Of a stretch of 6,870 nucleotides of DNA, positions 1 to 5,549 are shown piece after piece; position 1 is the first letter of the stretch; the number at the start of each line of letters is the position of its first letter. The position numbers were made by a program, and so were the translations under genes. The notes below the pieces were generated by a model that saw only the letters and a list, made by a program, of their open reading frames with translations, was not told the origin of the DNA and did not search any database. This stretch comes from Methanofollis sp. (lineage in GTDB: Archaea; Halobacteriota; Methanomicrobia; Methanomicrobiales; Methanofollaceae): the NCBI GenBank assembly GCA_028696365.1, contig JAQVHG010000118.1:1-6870 (forward strand), written 5' to 3'.

Positions 1-137
1 TCCGTGCCTTTTCTTATGATTTTGATGTCCAATAATGTCTGACCGCAGGCGATCATACCCCCCATACAGAAAGGGATTGCCTCCGACCCTCTTCACGGCG
101 GCGCACTTCTCTCCTGTCTCCATCTCCTTCTGTGATC

Positions 138-182
138 ATCCACACGAAATACTATCATTTCTACTCCACGCTGTTAGAAAGA
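138..182 (+). repeat. 45-bp direct repeat, copy 1
   Basis: The 45 bases here are identical to 738-782, exactly 600 bp further on. The repeat starts ATCCACACGAAATACTATC and ends CTGTTAGAAAGA. Similarity continues past it at the same 600-bp offset, through the GTGTGTAC box and the TGTCACA iterons up to about 226. Its perfect conservation beside diverged flanks suggests a functional site or a recent duplication. Confidence 0.95.
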
Positions 183-412
183 GAGTGTGTGTACATAGAT
201 CTGTCACAAGCGACACAAGTGTCACAGGGGTCAGACGCACTCTCCTCAGGTGTGGAGACGAGCCCGTCACCGCAGGTGACCACATGATCGATATTGATGA
301 TCTGAGCGGTAATGCGGTCACCCGGGGTCAGATCCCCCTCCACATCATGTGGCGCGATACCCGCAAATGTTCGCGCGACGTCGCGCAAACCACCCCCGCC
401 GTAAAAGGCCAT
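161..412 (-). CDS. Weak candidate hypothetical protein (83 aa)
   Basis: This minus-strand frame has an ATG at 412 and a TAG at 161-163. Its first 58 residues look protein-like, with a segment GDRITAQIINIDHVV that could form beta strands, and moderately high third-position GC. The last about 25 residues are encoded by iteron module A and the 45-bp repeat, which suggests that the end is not under protein selection. There is no good ribosome-binding site; a weak TATA-like sequence near 437-446 could place a leaderless start at 412. A plus-strand frame (35-442) overlaps it. I recognise no family. It may be a real small gene running into the repeat, or a chance frame. Confidence 0.25.
   Translation of the reverse strand: MAFYGGGGLRDVARTFAGIAPHDVEGDLTPGDRITAQIINIDHVVTCGDGLVSTPEESASDPCDTCVACDRSMYTHSLSNSVE
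187..226 (+). repeat. Iteron module A (GTGTGTAC box plus three 9-bp TGTCACA-type iterons)
   Basis: The 40-bp module consists of GTGTGTAC (187-194), a short spacer, then ATC followed by three iterons of 9-bp period at 202, 211 and 220: TGTCACAAG, CGACACAAG and TGTCACAGG. The same layout recurs at 787-826 and, inverted, at 6261-6300. The middle iteron is the most diverged. A spacing close to one helical turn suggests cooperative protein binding on one DNA face (inference). Confidence 0.85.
373..386. repeat. 14-bp perfect palindrome
   Basis: GCGCGACGTCGCGC is its own reverse complement. It could be a dimeric protein-binding site or just GC-rich chance sequence; it lies inside the weak 161-412 frame. 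Confidence 0.6.
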
Positions 413-480
413 GTCGCAGACATATCACGAAAAAGTCTATGATACACATCTCGTTGGGGTGTTCCACAACGCGTATTTTT

Positions 481-510
481 TGATCCGCAATGATCCGCAA
501 CGATCCACAT
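481..510 (+). repeat. 10-bp tandem repeat array 1
   Basis: Two exact copies of TGATCCGCAA (481-490, 491-500) are followed by a degenerate third unit, CGATCCACAT (501-510). The third unit begins the 13-bp sequence CGATCCACATCAA that is found again at 602-614. The 10-bp period places the units on the same face of the helix. Confidence 0.85.
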
Positions 511-690
511 CAACCGCGTGATATGAGATCGACGATAGCGCGCACCAACCGGTCAACCGCACAGCATGCGCGCCACCAACCGAACCACCCGGGCCAGGTG
601 GCGATCCACATCAATGAGTGAAGTGAGGGGGTATCTATGGTTCGGGGTTGGTGTGCCGTCTTTTCAAGTGAGTGGCGCGCTTCCCTGAAA

Positions 691-724
691 TGGTGCGATA
701 TGGTGCGATATGGTGCGATATGGT
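691..724 (+). repeat. 10-bp tandem repeat array 2
   Basis: Three exact copies of TGGTGCGATA (691-720) are followed by a partial unit TGGT. The array sits just before the second 45-bp repeat and iteron module B. The unit resembles array 1 at TG-T-CG--A positions, but the two arrays are not the same sequence. Confidence 0.9.
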
Positions 725-737
725 CCGCCCCGTAACT

Positions 738-782
738 ATCCACACGAAATACTATCATTTCTACTCCACGCTGTTAGAAAGA
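738..782 (+). repeat. 45-bp direct repeat, copy 2
   Basis: This copy is identical to 138-182 over all 45 bases. It is followed at the same offset by iteron module B. Confidence 0.95.
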
Positions 783-786
783 TGGT

Positions 787-826
787 GTGTGTACCATAAT
801 CTGTCACACCCGTCACAACTGTCACA
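787..826 (+). repeat. Iteron module B
   Basis: It has the same 40-bp layout as module A: GTGTGTAC (787-794), CATA, ATC, then 9-bp iterons TGTCACACC, CGTCACAAC and TGTCACACA starting at 802, 811 and 820. It is closer in sequence to the inverted module C at 6261-6300 (34 of 40 positions by my count) than module A is. Confidence 0.85.
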
Positions 827-838
827 CAGGAAGGGGTG

Positions 839-855
839 CACACCTCTCAGGTGTG
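839..855. repeat. Small perfect hairpin after iteron module B
   Basis: CACACC (839-844) and GGTGTG (850-855) form a 6-bp perfect inverted repeat with loop TCTCA. The counterpart after module A keeps TCAGGTGTGG (246-255) but has a poorer left arm. Confidence 0.5.
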
Positions 856-865
856 GGTAGGAACC

Positions 866-903
866 ATAAAAGAAGGGCGGCGGGGTTGGGCGGTCCCGCC
901 GCC
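866..903 (-). terminator. Probable terminator of the 991-1922 minus-strand operon
   Basis: GGCGGCGGG (876-884) and CCCGCCGCC (895-903) make a 9-bp GC-only stem with a 10-nt loop. Read on the minus strand the stem is followed by the T-rich run CTTCTTTTATGG. It lies about 90 bp beyond the stop of the 159-aa gene. Archaeal termination depends mainly on T tracts, so the hairpin is supporting evidence only. Confidence 0.5.
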
Positions 904-920
904 GGGGTGAGGAGTTGAAG

Positions 921-986
921 TTAGGCGATGTCGTCTATATGGGTGTTCTCGGGCGCTTGACGAAGTCCTGACATGTAGACCGACAT
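921..986 (-). CDS. Possible 21-aa peptide at the end of the operon
   Basis: An ATG at 986 opens a 21-codon frame ending in TAA at 921-923; the peptide begins MSVYMSGLRQ. It starts 4 nt after the stop of the upstream 159-aa gene, so ribosomes finishing that gene could re-initiate here. No clear ribosome-binding site of its own is visible. A frame this short can easily occur by chance, and I recognise no family. Confidence 0.15.
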   Translation of the reverse strand: MSVYMSGLRQAPENTHIDDIA

Positions 987-990
987 TTTC

Positions 991-1470
991 TCACGCTTTC
1001 GGGGTGCCTTCCTCACCCGTGTATGTCCTCCCTCGGGCCGGGTGGCCGTCATCGGGAGTCCACACCACCGTGTCGAGGTCGCGGGCGGCGTTCCAGTCCG
1101 CAAGGAAGGCTACATCGTCCCGCTCAGATTCGAGGTGCCGGGCGTATCGGTCGGGGTCTGCCAGGACAACGGTTCCGAAGTCCTCCACGCACCCCGGCGG
1201 CGTGATAGCCGGTGGAGTTGTGGGTGCCGGGTCGTTCCTCCCCCACACCAACGGACCGACCGACCATTCATCACCGTGGGGACCCGCGACCCGTAGGTAC
1301 CACCCGGCCGGGTACCGGAGAGGGTCGGCGGGAAGGTGCACTCTCTCGATCCGGGTTTCTCTATCAGTGGTGACCACAACCCTGCCGTCGGGCTGTCTCG
1401 CGGGGATACCCTGGGCGCGGTAGGTGCTGCCGCGTGCGGTCCTCCACAGATACCGGCGCGGCGGGGTCAC
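991..1470 (-). CDS. Hypothetical protein (159 aa), second gene of the two-gene operon
   Basis: I do not recognise this protein. The start is GTG at 1470, overlapping the stop of the preceding gene in a GTGA tetranucleotide. A GGGTGATC ribosome-binding site, complementary to the archaeal 16S rRNA 3' end, lies just upstream and supports this start. Residues 1-78 look rich in beta strands (RVVVTTDRETRIERVHL, GWYLRVAG). A Pro-rich linker follows at about 79-93 (DPAPTTPPAITPP), then an acidic, mixed C-terminal half with one Cys at 94. There is no signal peptide or membrane segment, so it is probably cytoplasmic. The overlap implies co-translation with the 151-aa upstream protein and perhaps a shared task. 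It could be a replicon accessory or DNA-associated protein, but nothing in the sequence shows this. Confidence 0.7.
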   Translation of the reverse strand: MTPPRRYLWRTARGSTYRAQGIPARQPDGRVVVTTDRETRIERVHLPADPLRYPAGWYLRVAGPHGDEWSVGPLVWGRNDPAPTTPPAITPPGCVEDFGTVVLADPDRYARHLESERDDVAFLADWNAARDLDTVVWTPDDGHPARGRTYTGEEGTPKA

Positions 1471-1922
1471 GCGATCACCCTGAAAGAAGTGTGGTCCCTC
1501 TTTCTCACTGGCGGGTTGCCCGCGTCACCGAAGCCGCGCTTCAAGCCCCGGTCGATGCTCCTCCTCTCCTCGCGGTGTGGAACCCTGAGGTCCTCAGGGC
1601 CGCTGACCACGGCCGCCGACCTGAGGCCAGCATGGACCGCCTCGACCTGTGCTTTGCTCGCGTAGATGACCGGGAGGAGGGGTGCCCCGGCCGTTATGTT
1701 GACGGCGATCCCTCGGCCGCTGCGGGTCGGGTATGCCGCACCGACATCCTCGATGATGTCCACATCGGCGGACCGGGTGACCTGGTAGACCCGGACCGTC
1801 GCCCCGTCATTGATCAACCGCTTCACGTCCCCCGCACCGACCACGAGTTCTGCACCCGGCCGGGCGTCCAGTTCGATTCTCAGGGCCTTGTGAACCCGCG
1901 CGATTTTGCCCATTTTTTCCAT
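1467..1922 (-). CDS. Hypothetical basic protein (151 aa), first gene of the two-gene operon
   Basis: I do not recognise this protein. I chose the ATG at 1922 because GAGGG (1931-1935) lies 8 nt upstream and because the likely TATA box (about 1970) would start the transcript near 1944; a longer frame reaching 2006 would run back past the promoter. Residues 1-100 look like alternating strands and helices (KALRIELDA, GATVRVYQV, GIAVNITAG, LLPVIYASKAQVEAV). Residues from about 110 are strongly basic and probably disordered (HREERRSIDRGLKRG, PVRKRD), which would suit nucleic-acid binding (inference). A perfect 17-bp palindrome, CCCTGAGGTCCTCAGGG, lies inside the gene at 1583-1599. It overlaps the next gene by GTGA and is divergent from the DUF2080 gene. 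Confidence 0.7.
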   Translation of the reverse strand: MEKMGKIARVHKALRIELDARPGAELVVGAGDVKRLINDGATVRVYQVTRSADVDIIEDVGAAYPTRSGRGIAVNITAGAPLLPVIYASKAQVEAVHAGLRSAAVVSGPEDLRVPHREERRSIDRGLKRGFGDAGNPPVRKRDHTSFRVIA

Positions 1923-1934
1923 CTGTCTCGCCCT

Positions 1935-1950
1935 CAATGTCCGTACATTG
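1935..1950. promoter_or_regulatory. Dyad, possible operator of the minus-strand operon
   Basis: CAATGT (1935-1940) and ACATTG (1945-1950) form a perfect 6-bp inverted repeat with a 4-bp spacer. It sits over the predicted start of minus-strand transcription (about 1944), where a bound dimer would block RNA polymerase. An overlapping TCAAT/ATTGA pair (1934-1938, 1952-1956) is also present. Function is inferred. Confidence 0.35.
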
Positions 1951-1965
1951 TATTGACGGTGTAAT

Positions 1966-1973
1966 GATATATA
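1966..1973. promoter_or_regulatory. TATA element likely shared by two divergent promoters
   Basis: GATATATA (1966-1973) is a good archaeal TATA box and is nearly symmetric. About 26 nt to the right lies the ATG at 1997, giving a leaderless start for the DUF2080 gene. About 26 nt to the left is position 1944, giving a 22-nt leader with a ribosome-binding site for the 151-aa gene. No second TATA box is visible in this gap, so one element probably serves both directions. Confidence 0.5.
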
Positions 1974-1996
1974 CTTTGTCCTTCCATAGTATGGAC

Positions 1997-2161
1997 ATGC
2001 AAACATTCACTGCCACCGTCACAGGTTATGAACAGCTGGAGAAGAGAGCCGTCAAATCGGGGAACGGTGCGGCGGTCCAGGTTCCGAAGCGGTGGCTGGG
2101 GCGTAAGGTTCAATGTATCCTCGTCGAAGAACCCGAGGATGAAAAACCCCAGAAGGAATAA
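1997..2161 (+). CDS. DUF2080-type small protein (AbrB/MazE-like fold), 54 aa
   Basis: The sequence fits the DUF2080 family, often annotated as transposase-associated in archaea: a short beta strand, then GYEQLEKRAVKSGNGAAVQ, then VPKRWLGRKVQCILVEE. The KSGNG...VPKRWLG pattern resembles the swapped-hairpin AbrB/MazE fold, whose members usually bind DNA as dimers. The C-terminal tail is charged (EPEDEKPQKE). I chose ATG 1997 because the TATA box lies about 26 nt upstream and no ribosome-binding site exists, so the message is probably leaderless; ATG 1991 (two residues longer) is the alternative. It is the only plus-strand gene with good support. It stands divergent from the 151/159-aa operon and may regulate it (inference). 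No transposase gene is adjacent, which is unusual for the label. Confidence 0.8.
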   Translation: MQTFTATVTGYEQLEKRAVKSGNGAAVQVPKRWLGRKVQCILVEEPEDEKPQKE

Positions 2162-2163
2162 CT

Positions 2164-2277
2164 CTTTTTCAATCCTCAAGAAGAAGCGCACTCCGTCGAG
2201 TATATCGGCCCGTGAACGGCCAGGGGTTCTTCGATCGAGGTAAACTATCCTCTGATATTTTTCCACAGGTTTTTTTG
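2164..2277 (+). terminator. T tracts downstream of the DUF2080 gene
   Basis: T runs occur at 2165-2169 (five), 2258-2262 (five) and 2270-2276 (seven). Oligo-T on the coding strand is the main archaeal termination signal. The first lies right after the stop codon and the last is the strongest. The rest of the 2162-2410 spacer shows a 10-bp palindrome, CCGGCGCCGG (2352-2361), and no credible gene. Confidence 0.45.
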
Positions 2278-2392
2278 TATTCTGCCGCCTGCCTGGGCCT
2301 TTGAACCCCGCATCATCGATTTTGTGGGGTGTGGGTGGTCCGGGAGGTGACCCGGCGCCGGTCCTGGTGAAGTTGCAGTATCGGACTGTCTC

Positions 2393-2400
2393 AAAAATAG
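2393..2400 (-). terminator. T tract ending the replication operon
   Basis: Read on the minus strand this is CTATTTTTG, starting 10 nt after the stop of the 136-aa gene. A five-T run directly behind the last gene of the operon is a reasonable archaeal terminator. No stem-loop is needed and none is obvious. Confidence 0.4.
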
Positions 2401-2410
2401 AAGGAGGGGT

Positions 2411-2821
2411 TTACCGTCGCCGGTCAACCGTTCTCCAGAAGAAGGACGTCAAGATCGAGTAGATCGCGGGTTTCATGCGGGCGCGTGGGTAGCCACACCT
2501 GGCGTTCACCGCATCTGCGATTCTGTCGGCGTCGGCCCGGGTAACTTCAATCTGTTCACGGGTCTGTGGGTTGCACATGACCACATCGTAAGTTACCGGG
2601 TCGCCAGGATGCCGCCGCACCCGCGCGATGGCAAACGGGGAAACGAGGTCCGCGTCGCTCCTCAGGCGCGACCGGTAGATCCCCGGACGGTCACCGGTCA
2701 GGATATTCGAGAATCCCCAGGCGCGTTGACCGCCGCGCAGATACGCAAACCATCGCTCCGGCATCTCATACCACGGGCCGGGGTGCGCGTCCTGCGGGGC
2801 ATCTACTCCCGTCGTGCTCAT
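2411..2821 (-). CDS. Hypothetical protein (136 aa), last gene of the replication operon
   Basis: I do not recognise this protein. The ATG at 2821 overlaps the stop of the primase gene in ATGA, and GGGGAGG lies 3 nt upstream, so translation is probably coupled to the primase. The N-terminal third is rich in aromatics and glycine (WYEMPERWFAYLRGGQRAWG, about 17-36). A likely beta region follows at 63-95 (FAIARVRRHPGDPVTYDVVM, REQIEVT), then a helix at 96-108 (ADADRIADAVNAR). The C-terminus is basic with a short hydrophobic patch (AIYSILTSFFW, about 119-129) that is too short and charged at its ends to be a confident membrane anchor. Its position suggests an accessory factor of the primase-ATPase (inference). 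Confidence 0.75.
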   Translation of the reverse strand: MSTTGVDAPQDAHPGPWYEMPERWFAYLRGGQRAWGFSNILTGDRPGIYRSRLRSDADLVSPFAIARVRRHPGDPVTYDVVMCNPQTREQIEVTRADADRIADAVNARCGYPRARMKPAIYSILTSFFWRTVDRRR

Positions 2822-5385
2822 GTCCTCCCCTCCTCAGAGAGGGTGGCCTGGGAGTTTGCTCCCCAGTGTCGTCCTCTGAGAATCTCCGGGCACGGGGGGG
2901 CCTTCGCATCTGGCCTTTCAGGGTCGTACCAGTACCGCCGGGTGATCTCGCTCCACACCTGAGGGGATGGAACCGTGTAGGTCCGCACCTGCTTTTTCCC
3001 GGCGGGTTCCTTGACGTCAATGCCGTTCACGGGGATTGATTTGTAGATTTCTATCCGCCGCCGCTCGATGTCCATTCCGATTCCGGTAAGGGCGGTGGTT
3101 ATCGACTTTGCAGACGCCTTGAACGTGTCCGCAAGCATGGCGGGCGTGACGGCCTGGAGTTGGTCGCTGGGGTCATAGAATTGTGCGTACTTCGGATTGT
3201 CGTCCGATGTGGTGTCCCCGGTCGCGAGGGAGAGCGCGGTGTTGAAGATACTCCCTTCCCACGAGAGTGCACGCTGTTTCTTGAGTTCGGCCTGCCGGAC
3301 CTTCATATACCCCCGGAAGCGTTCTTCACCGTCGGGGTAGAGTTGAAGCACGACACTGAGGGGGCGCATCATCTGCTTCAATCTGCCTTCCACGTCGATA
3401 TCGGTGCAGTCCATGAGATTCTCGCCGTCGATCTCATTCCAGTGGTTGAGGATGAAGACCGCAATGTGGGCCCGGACCCGCTGCATCTCCCCTGTGTAGG
3501 CGCTGTCCAGATCCACGGGTATATCTTTGCGCTGGGTCTCGTGCGGCGATACCGACAAACACCGGCCTTCTGTCGCCACGTCGCCGAAGGGCTGCCTCAT
3601 GGCGATCACTTTTGGGCCGTGGGGGTCGAAGAACTCTTGTTTTTTCGGGTCGTTCTTGTCGCTGAGAATGTAATACTGCCCGCGTTCAAAACCCAAGTTC
3701 AAGAATTTGATTAGCGGGTTCTCGGCACCGCCAGAAAGGTCGGATTCGTCGATCCTGAGGGTTCCCTTCCATTTTTCGTTGTATCGCATGATCCCGCTGT
3801 GGCTGCTCGCTCCTCCGGCGGTGACCGGGTAGAAACACAGGTCAGATACCACGCGGGCGATCCTGCTCTTTCCTTTGCCGGTGTCTGAGATCAACCTCAG
3901 GTAGGGCGCGGTATTACACTTCTGAAACACCCACGAATACAGGATGTAATAGCAAAACAGTTGATATTCGTCGTCTTTCACATCCGTGTACTTGAAGAGG
4001 TGGCGGACGATCATATCGTAGAGGTCGGTCGGGTCAAGAAGGGTGGCGGCCTCCATCTCTTCCTTCCGGGGGAGTCCGACGATCTCCACCAGGTCACCTG
4101 TGTCCGGGTGTCGGTCCAGGGGACGCGGGTGAACCACCTCGCCGAAGCGGTCCACCACAGTCTCGTGGAAAGTGAGGGTGCCTTCATCATCCACACCCGC
4201 GAAGAGGAAACGCCGGTCGGCCGTCATCACGTCCAGAAAGATTCCCGTGTCGGTGATCACGTAAGGCTTCAATTTCGGAGGCTCTTCTTCTTCTTCCTCA
4301 GGCTTTGCCTTCTTCTTGCCGCCTCCTGTCTTTGCCGCAGCACTATCTCTGGAGTAGGTGCTACGTGCCCCACGAATCGCCGTGGAGAGGGTGATCTCAC
4401 CGTACGTCTCCGATCCCCGGTGCTCGTCCCACTTCGGCCGCATGAGCCCGGATTGCCTGAAGAGCCGGTCCATCTGCGGGACGTTCAGGTCGGTGTAGTA
4501 CGCGAGGATGTTGCAGAGCGCTTGGTCTGCGGCGCTGGCGTCCCCGCCGTATTCGCTGGCGTCCCCTCCCCACAGGTGGGTGAACTTGTCGCCGGTCTTG
4601 CCGCGAACGCAAAGTGTGATCACTTCGTCGTCGGTGCGGGCCGGTCTGCCTGTTACAGGGGGCAGGGTCGGCGGGGTCTTCTCCTCCGGTGTGGCGGTCC
4701 GCTCCTTCTCTGGGTCAGCGACCTTCGCATAGAGGGCCTCGATACTTCCCGGCCGGGCATCCAGGACTTCGGTAGGCGTCCCGCCGATGTGGTCGCCGGT
4801 GACCGTGAAGAACCGGCCGTGCTCGTAGATCTCCAGGTCCCCACGCCTGCACCGCTGACCTGGCTTCACACCGTGGGTGATGACATGGGCCCCGGTCCCT
4901 GAGGGCGAGACTTCGGCATATGATCCCACGCTCATGATCTCTTCCAGGACCCCGGGTTTCCACTCCCCGGTCTTCTGGTCGCGGACGTGATCCCAGTCGA
5001 TTCCCAGCCACCCGCCACCGAGAACAAAACCGATTCCCGCATAATGATCCAGAACCTTGGCGGCCTCCTCATAGGTCGTCCACGTGGCGGGATCGGTGCT
5101 GCTCGCCCTTGTTCCGGTCGTCGGGTCGTAAAGAACCTTGGTCGGTTTACCGTCCCGATACTCGGTGAGCCAAACTACCCACCGTGGGGCCACCATCATA
5201 GACCTGGGAATGTGGCCGGGGGTATCTCCCACCAGGTCATATCCATCACACCCTGAGGATTGCGCCTGCTCTCGTGCGTTGGTACTCGGTGGATTGGGCT
5301 TCTTTTCCTGAGGACCCTCAGAACGGGTTACCGTCCACCCGGCCGCCTTCGCTGTAGCGATCCGGTCGTCGGCGGTCTCGGTCAT
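2818..5385 (-). CDS. Primase-polymerase / AAA+ ATPase fusion (NrS-1 polymerase-like replication protein), 855 aa
   Basis: This is probably the element's replication protein: a PrimPol that would make primers and extend them, fused to a helicase-type ATPase. Visible PrimPol motifs are GIDWD (acidic pair D130/D132), SPSGTGAH (160-167, His167) and LEIYEHGRFFTVTG (184-197, with Glu185 and Arg191). Residues 251-340 (TDDEVI..., DQALCNILAYYT, MDRLFRQSGLMRPKW) match the helix-bundle domain that follows PrimPol in NrS-1 phage-type polymerases. A charged linker with six Glu (363-368) leads to the ATPase: Walker A DTGKGKS (501-507), Walker B TLRIDES (D546/E547), a sensor-like KVIAMRQPF (592-600) and a candidate arginine finger R608. 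Residues 700-855 contain likely helix-turn-helix-like and basic segments. The ATG at 5385 overlaps the previous gene (ATGA) and has GGTGA 4 nt upstream. Helicase activity and DNA target are inferred. Confidence 0.85.
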   Translation of the reverse strand: MTETADDRIATAKAAGWTVTRSEGPQEKKPNPPSTNAREQAQSSGCDGYDLVGDTPGHIPRSMMVAPRWVVWLTEYRDGKPTKVLYDPTTGTRASSTDPATWTTYEEAAKVLDHYAGIGFVLGGGWLGIDWDHVRDQKTGEWKPGVLEEIMSVGSYAEVSPSGTGAHVITHGVKPGQRCRRGDLEIYEHGRFFTVTGDHIGGTPTEVLDARPGSIEALYAKVADPEKERTATPEEKTPPTLPPVTGRPARTDDEVITLCVRGKTGDKFTHLWGGDASEYGGDASAADQALCNILAYYTDLNVPQMDRLFRQSGLMRPKWDEHRGSETYGEITLSTAIRGARSTYSRDSAAAKTGGGKKKAKPEEEEEEPPKLKPYVITDTGIFLDVMTADRRFLFAGVDDEGTLTFHETVVDRFGEVVHPRPLDRHPDTGDLVEIVGLPRKEEMEAATLLDPTDLYDMIVRHLFKYTDVKDDEYQLFCYYILYSWVFQKCNTAPYLRLISDTGKGKSRIARVVSDLCFYPVTAGGASSHSGIMRYNEKWKGTLRIDESDLSGGAENPLIKFLNLGFERGQYYILSDKNDPKKQEFFDPHGPKVIAMRQPFGDVATEGRCLSVSPHETQRKDIPVDLDSAYTGEMQRVRAHIAVFILNHWNEIDGENLMDCTDIDVEGRLKQMMRPLSVVLQLYPDGEERFRGYMKVRQAELKKQRALSWEGSIFNTALSLATGDTTSDDNPKYAQFYDPSDQLQAVTPAMLADTFKASAKSITTALTGIGMDIERRRIEIYKSIPVNGIDVKEPAGKKQVRTYTVPSPQVWSEITRRYWYDPERPDAKAPPCPEILRGRHWGANSQATLSEEGRT

Positions 5386-5549
5386 AGGCTCACCGCCTGC
5401 CCGGTGTGGTCATCCTCCACGAGGCCCCACTTTCCCTTTCGGATCAGTTCGGCGGCCGCCAGACGGTGAAGCGGGGCCATGTGATTCAAGGTGTCACGGG
5501 TGATCGTGAATCCTGGAATCGGCCTTGGATGGGGAGTAGGGGAGGTCAC
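5382..5549 (-). CDS. Small hypothetical protein (55 aa) with GTG start, directly before the primase gene
   Basis: This short gene is easy to miss. It starts with GTG at 5549, overlapping the preceding stop as GTGA, has GGAGG (5557-5561) 7 nt upstream, and ends in a TGA that overlaps the primase ATG as ATGA. Signals at both ends therefore support it. The N-terminus is Pro-rich (TSPTPHPRPIPGFTI). The rest can form a helix (MAPLHRLAAAELIRKGKWGL, about 24-43) followed by an acidic turn and tail (VEDDHTGQAVSL). I recognise no family. The helix-strand pattern and the tight link to the primase suggest a small partner or regulator of the replication protein, but this is only inference. Confidence 0.65.
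   Translation of the reverse strand: MTSPTPHPRPIPGFTITRDTLNHMAPLHRLAAAELIRKGKWGLVEDDHTGQAVSL

Larger units (their letters stand above)
1..920. other. Repeat-rich, largely noncoding left region (possible origin or partition/control region)
   Basis: I see no convincing gene in this stretch apart from one weak minus-strand candidate at 161-412. It holds two copies of a 45-bp sequence, two iteron modules, two kinds of 10-bp tandem repeat, a 13-bp repeat (CGATCCACATCAA at 501-513 and 602-614), a 14-bp palindrome, and hairpins. ATCCACA occurs four times, at 138, 503, 603 and 738. Such a density of short direct repeats is typical of plasmid origins, centromere-like sites or recombinase arm sites; which of these applies here is inference. 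The open frames on the plus strand (35-442 and 672-860) are made largely from the repeats and read like chance frames. Confidence 0.5.

Noticed and set aside
35..442. Plus-strand 135-codon frame
   Set aside because: It runs through the 45-bp repeat and iterons, lacks a ribosome-binding site or TATA box at a proper distance, and its composition looks random in the first half.
138..745. ATCCACA motifs as bacterial DnaA boxes
   Set aside because: They resemble TTATCCACA, but the window looks archaeal and archaea do not use DnaA; I keep them only as repeated sequence.
672..860. Plus-strand 62-codon frame
   Set aside because: It is built almost wholly from the 10-bp tandem array, the 45-bp repeat and iteron module B.
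1934..2266. Minus-strand 110-codon frame opposite the DUF2080 gene
   Set aside because: It is the antisense of a recognisable family member and crosses the shared promoter; no start signal supports it.
2280..2330. tRNA-like or attachment-site remnant around GGGGTTCAAAGGCCC (minus strand)
   Set aside because: It looks like a T arm at first sight, but the stem does not pair and no acceptor or anticodon arm can be drawn.
2380..2400. GGACTGTCTCAAAAAT as an insertion-sequence end
   Set aside because: It recalls IS termini, but no matching inverted end or transposase was found in the window.
3961..4902. Plus-strand 313-codon frame inside the primase gene
   Set aside because: It is antisense to clear PrimPol and ATPase motifs; long antisense frames are common in GC-rich genes.
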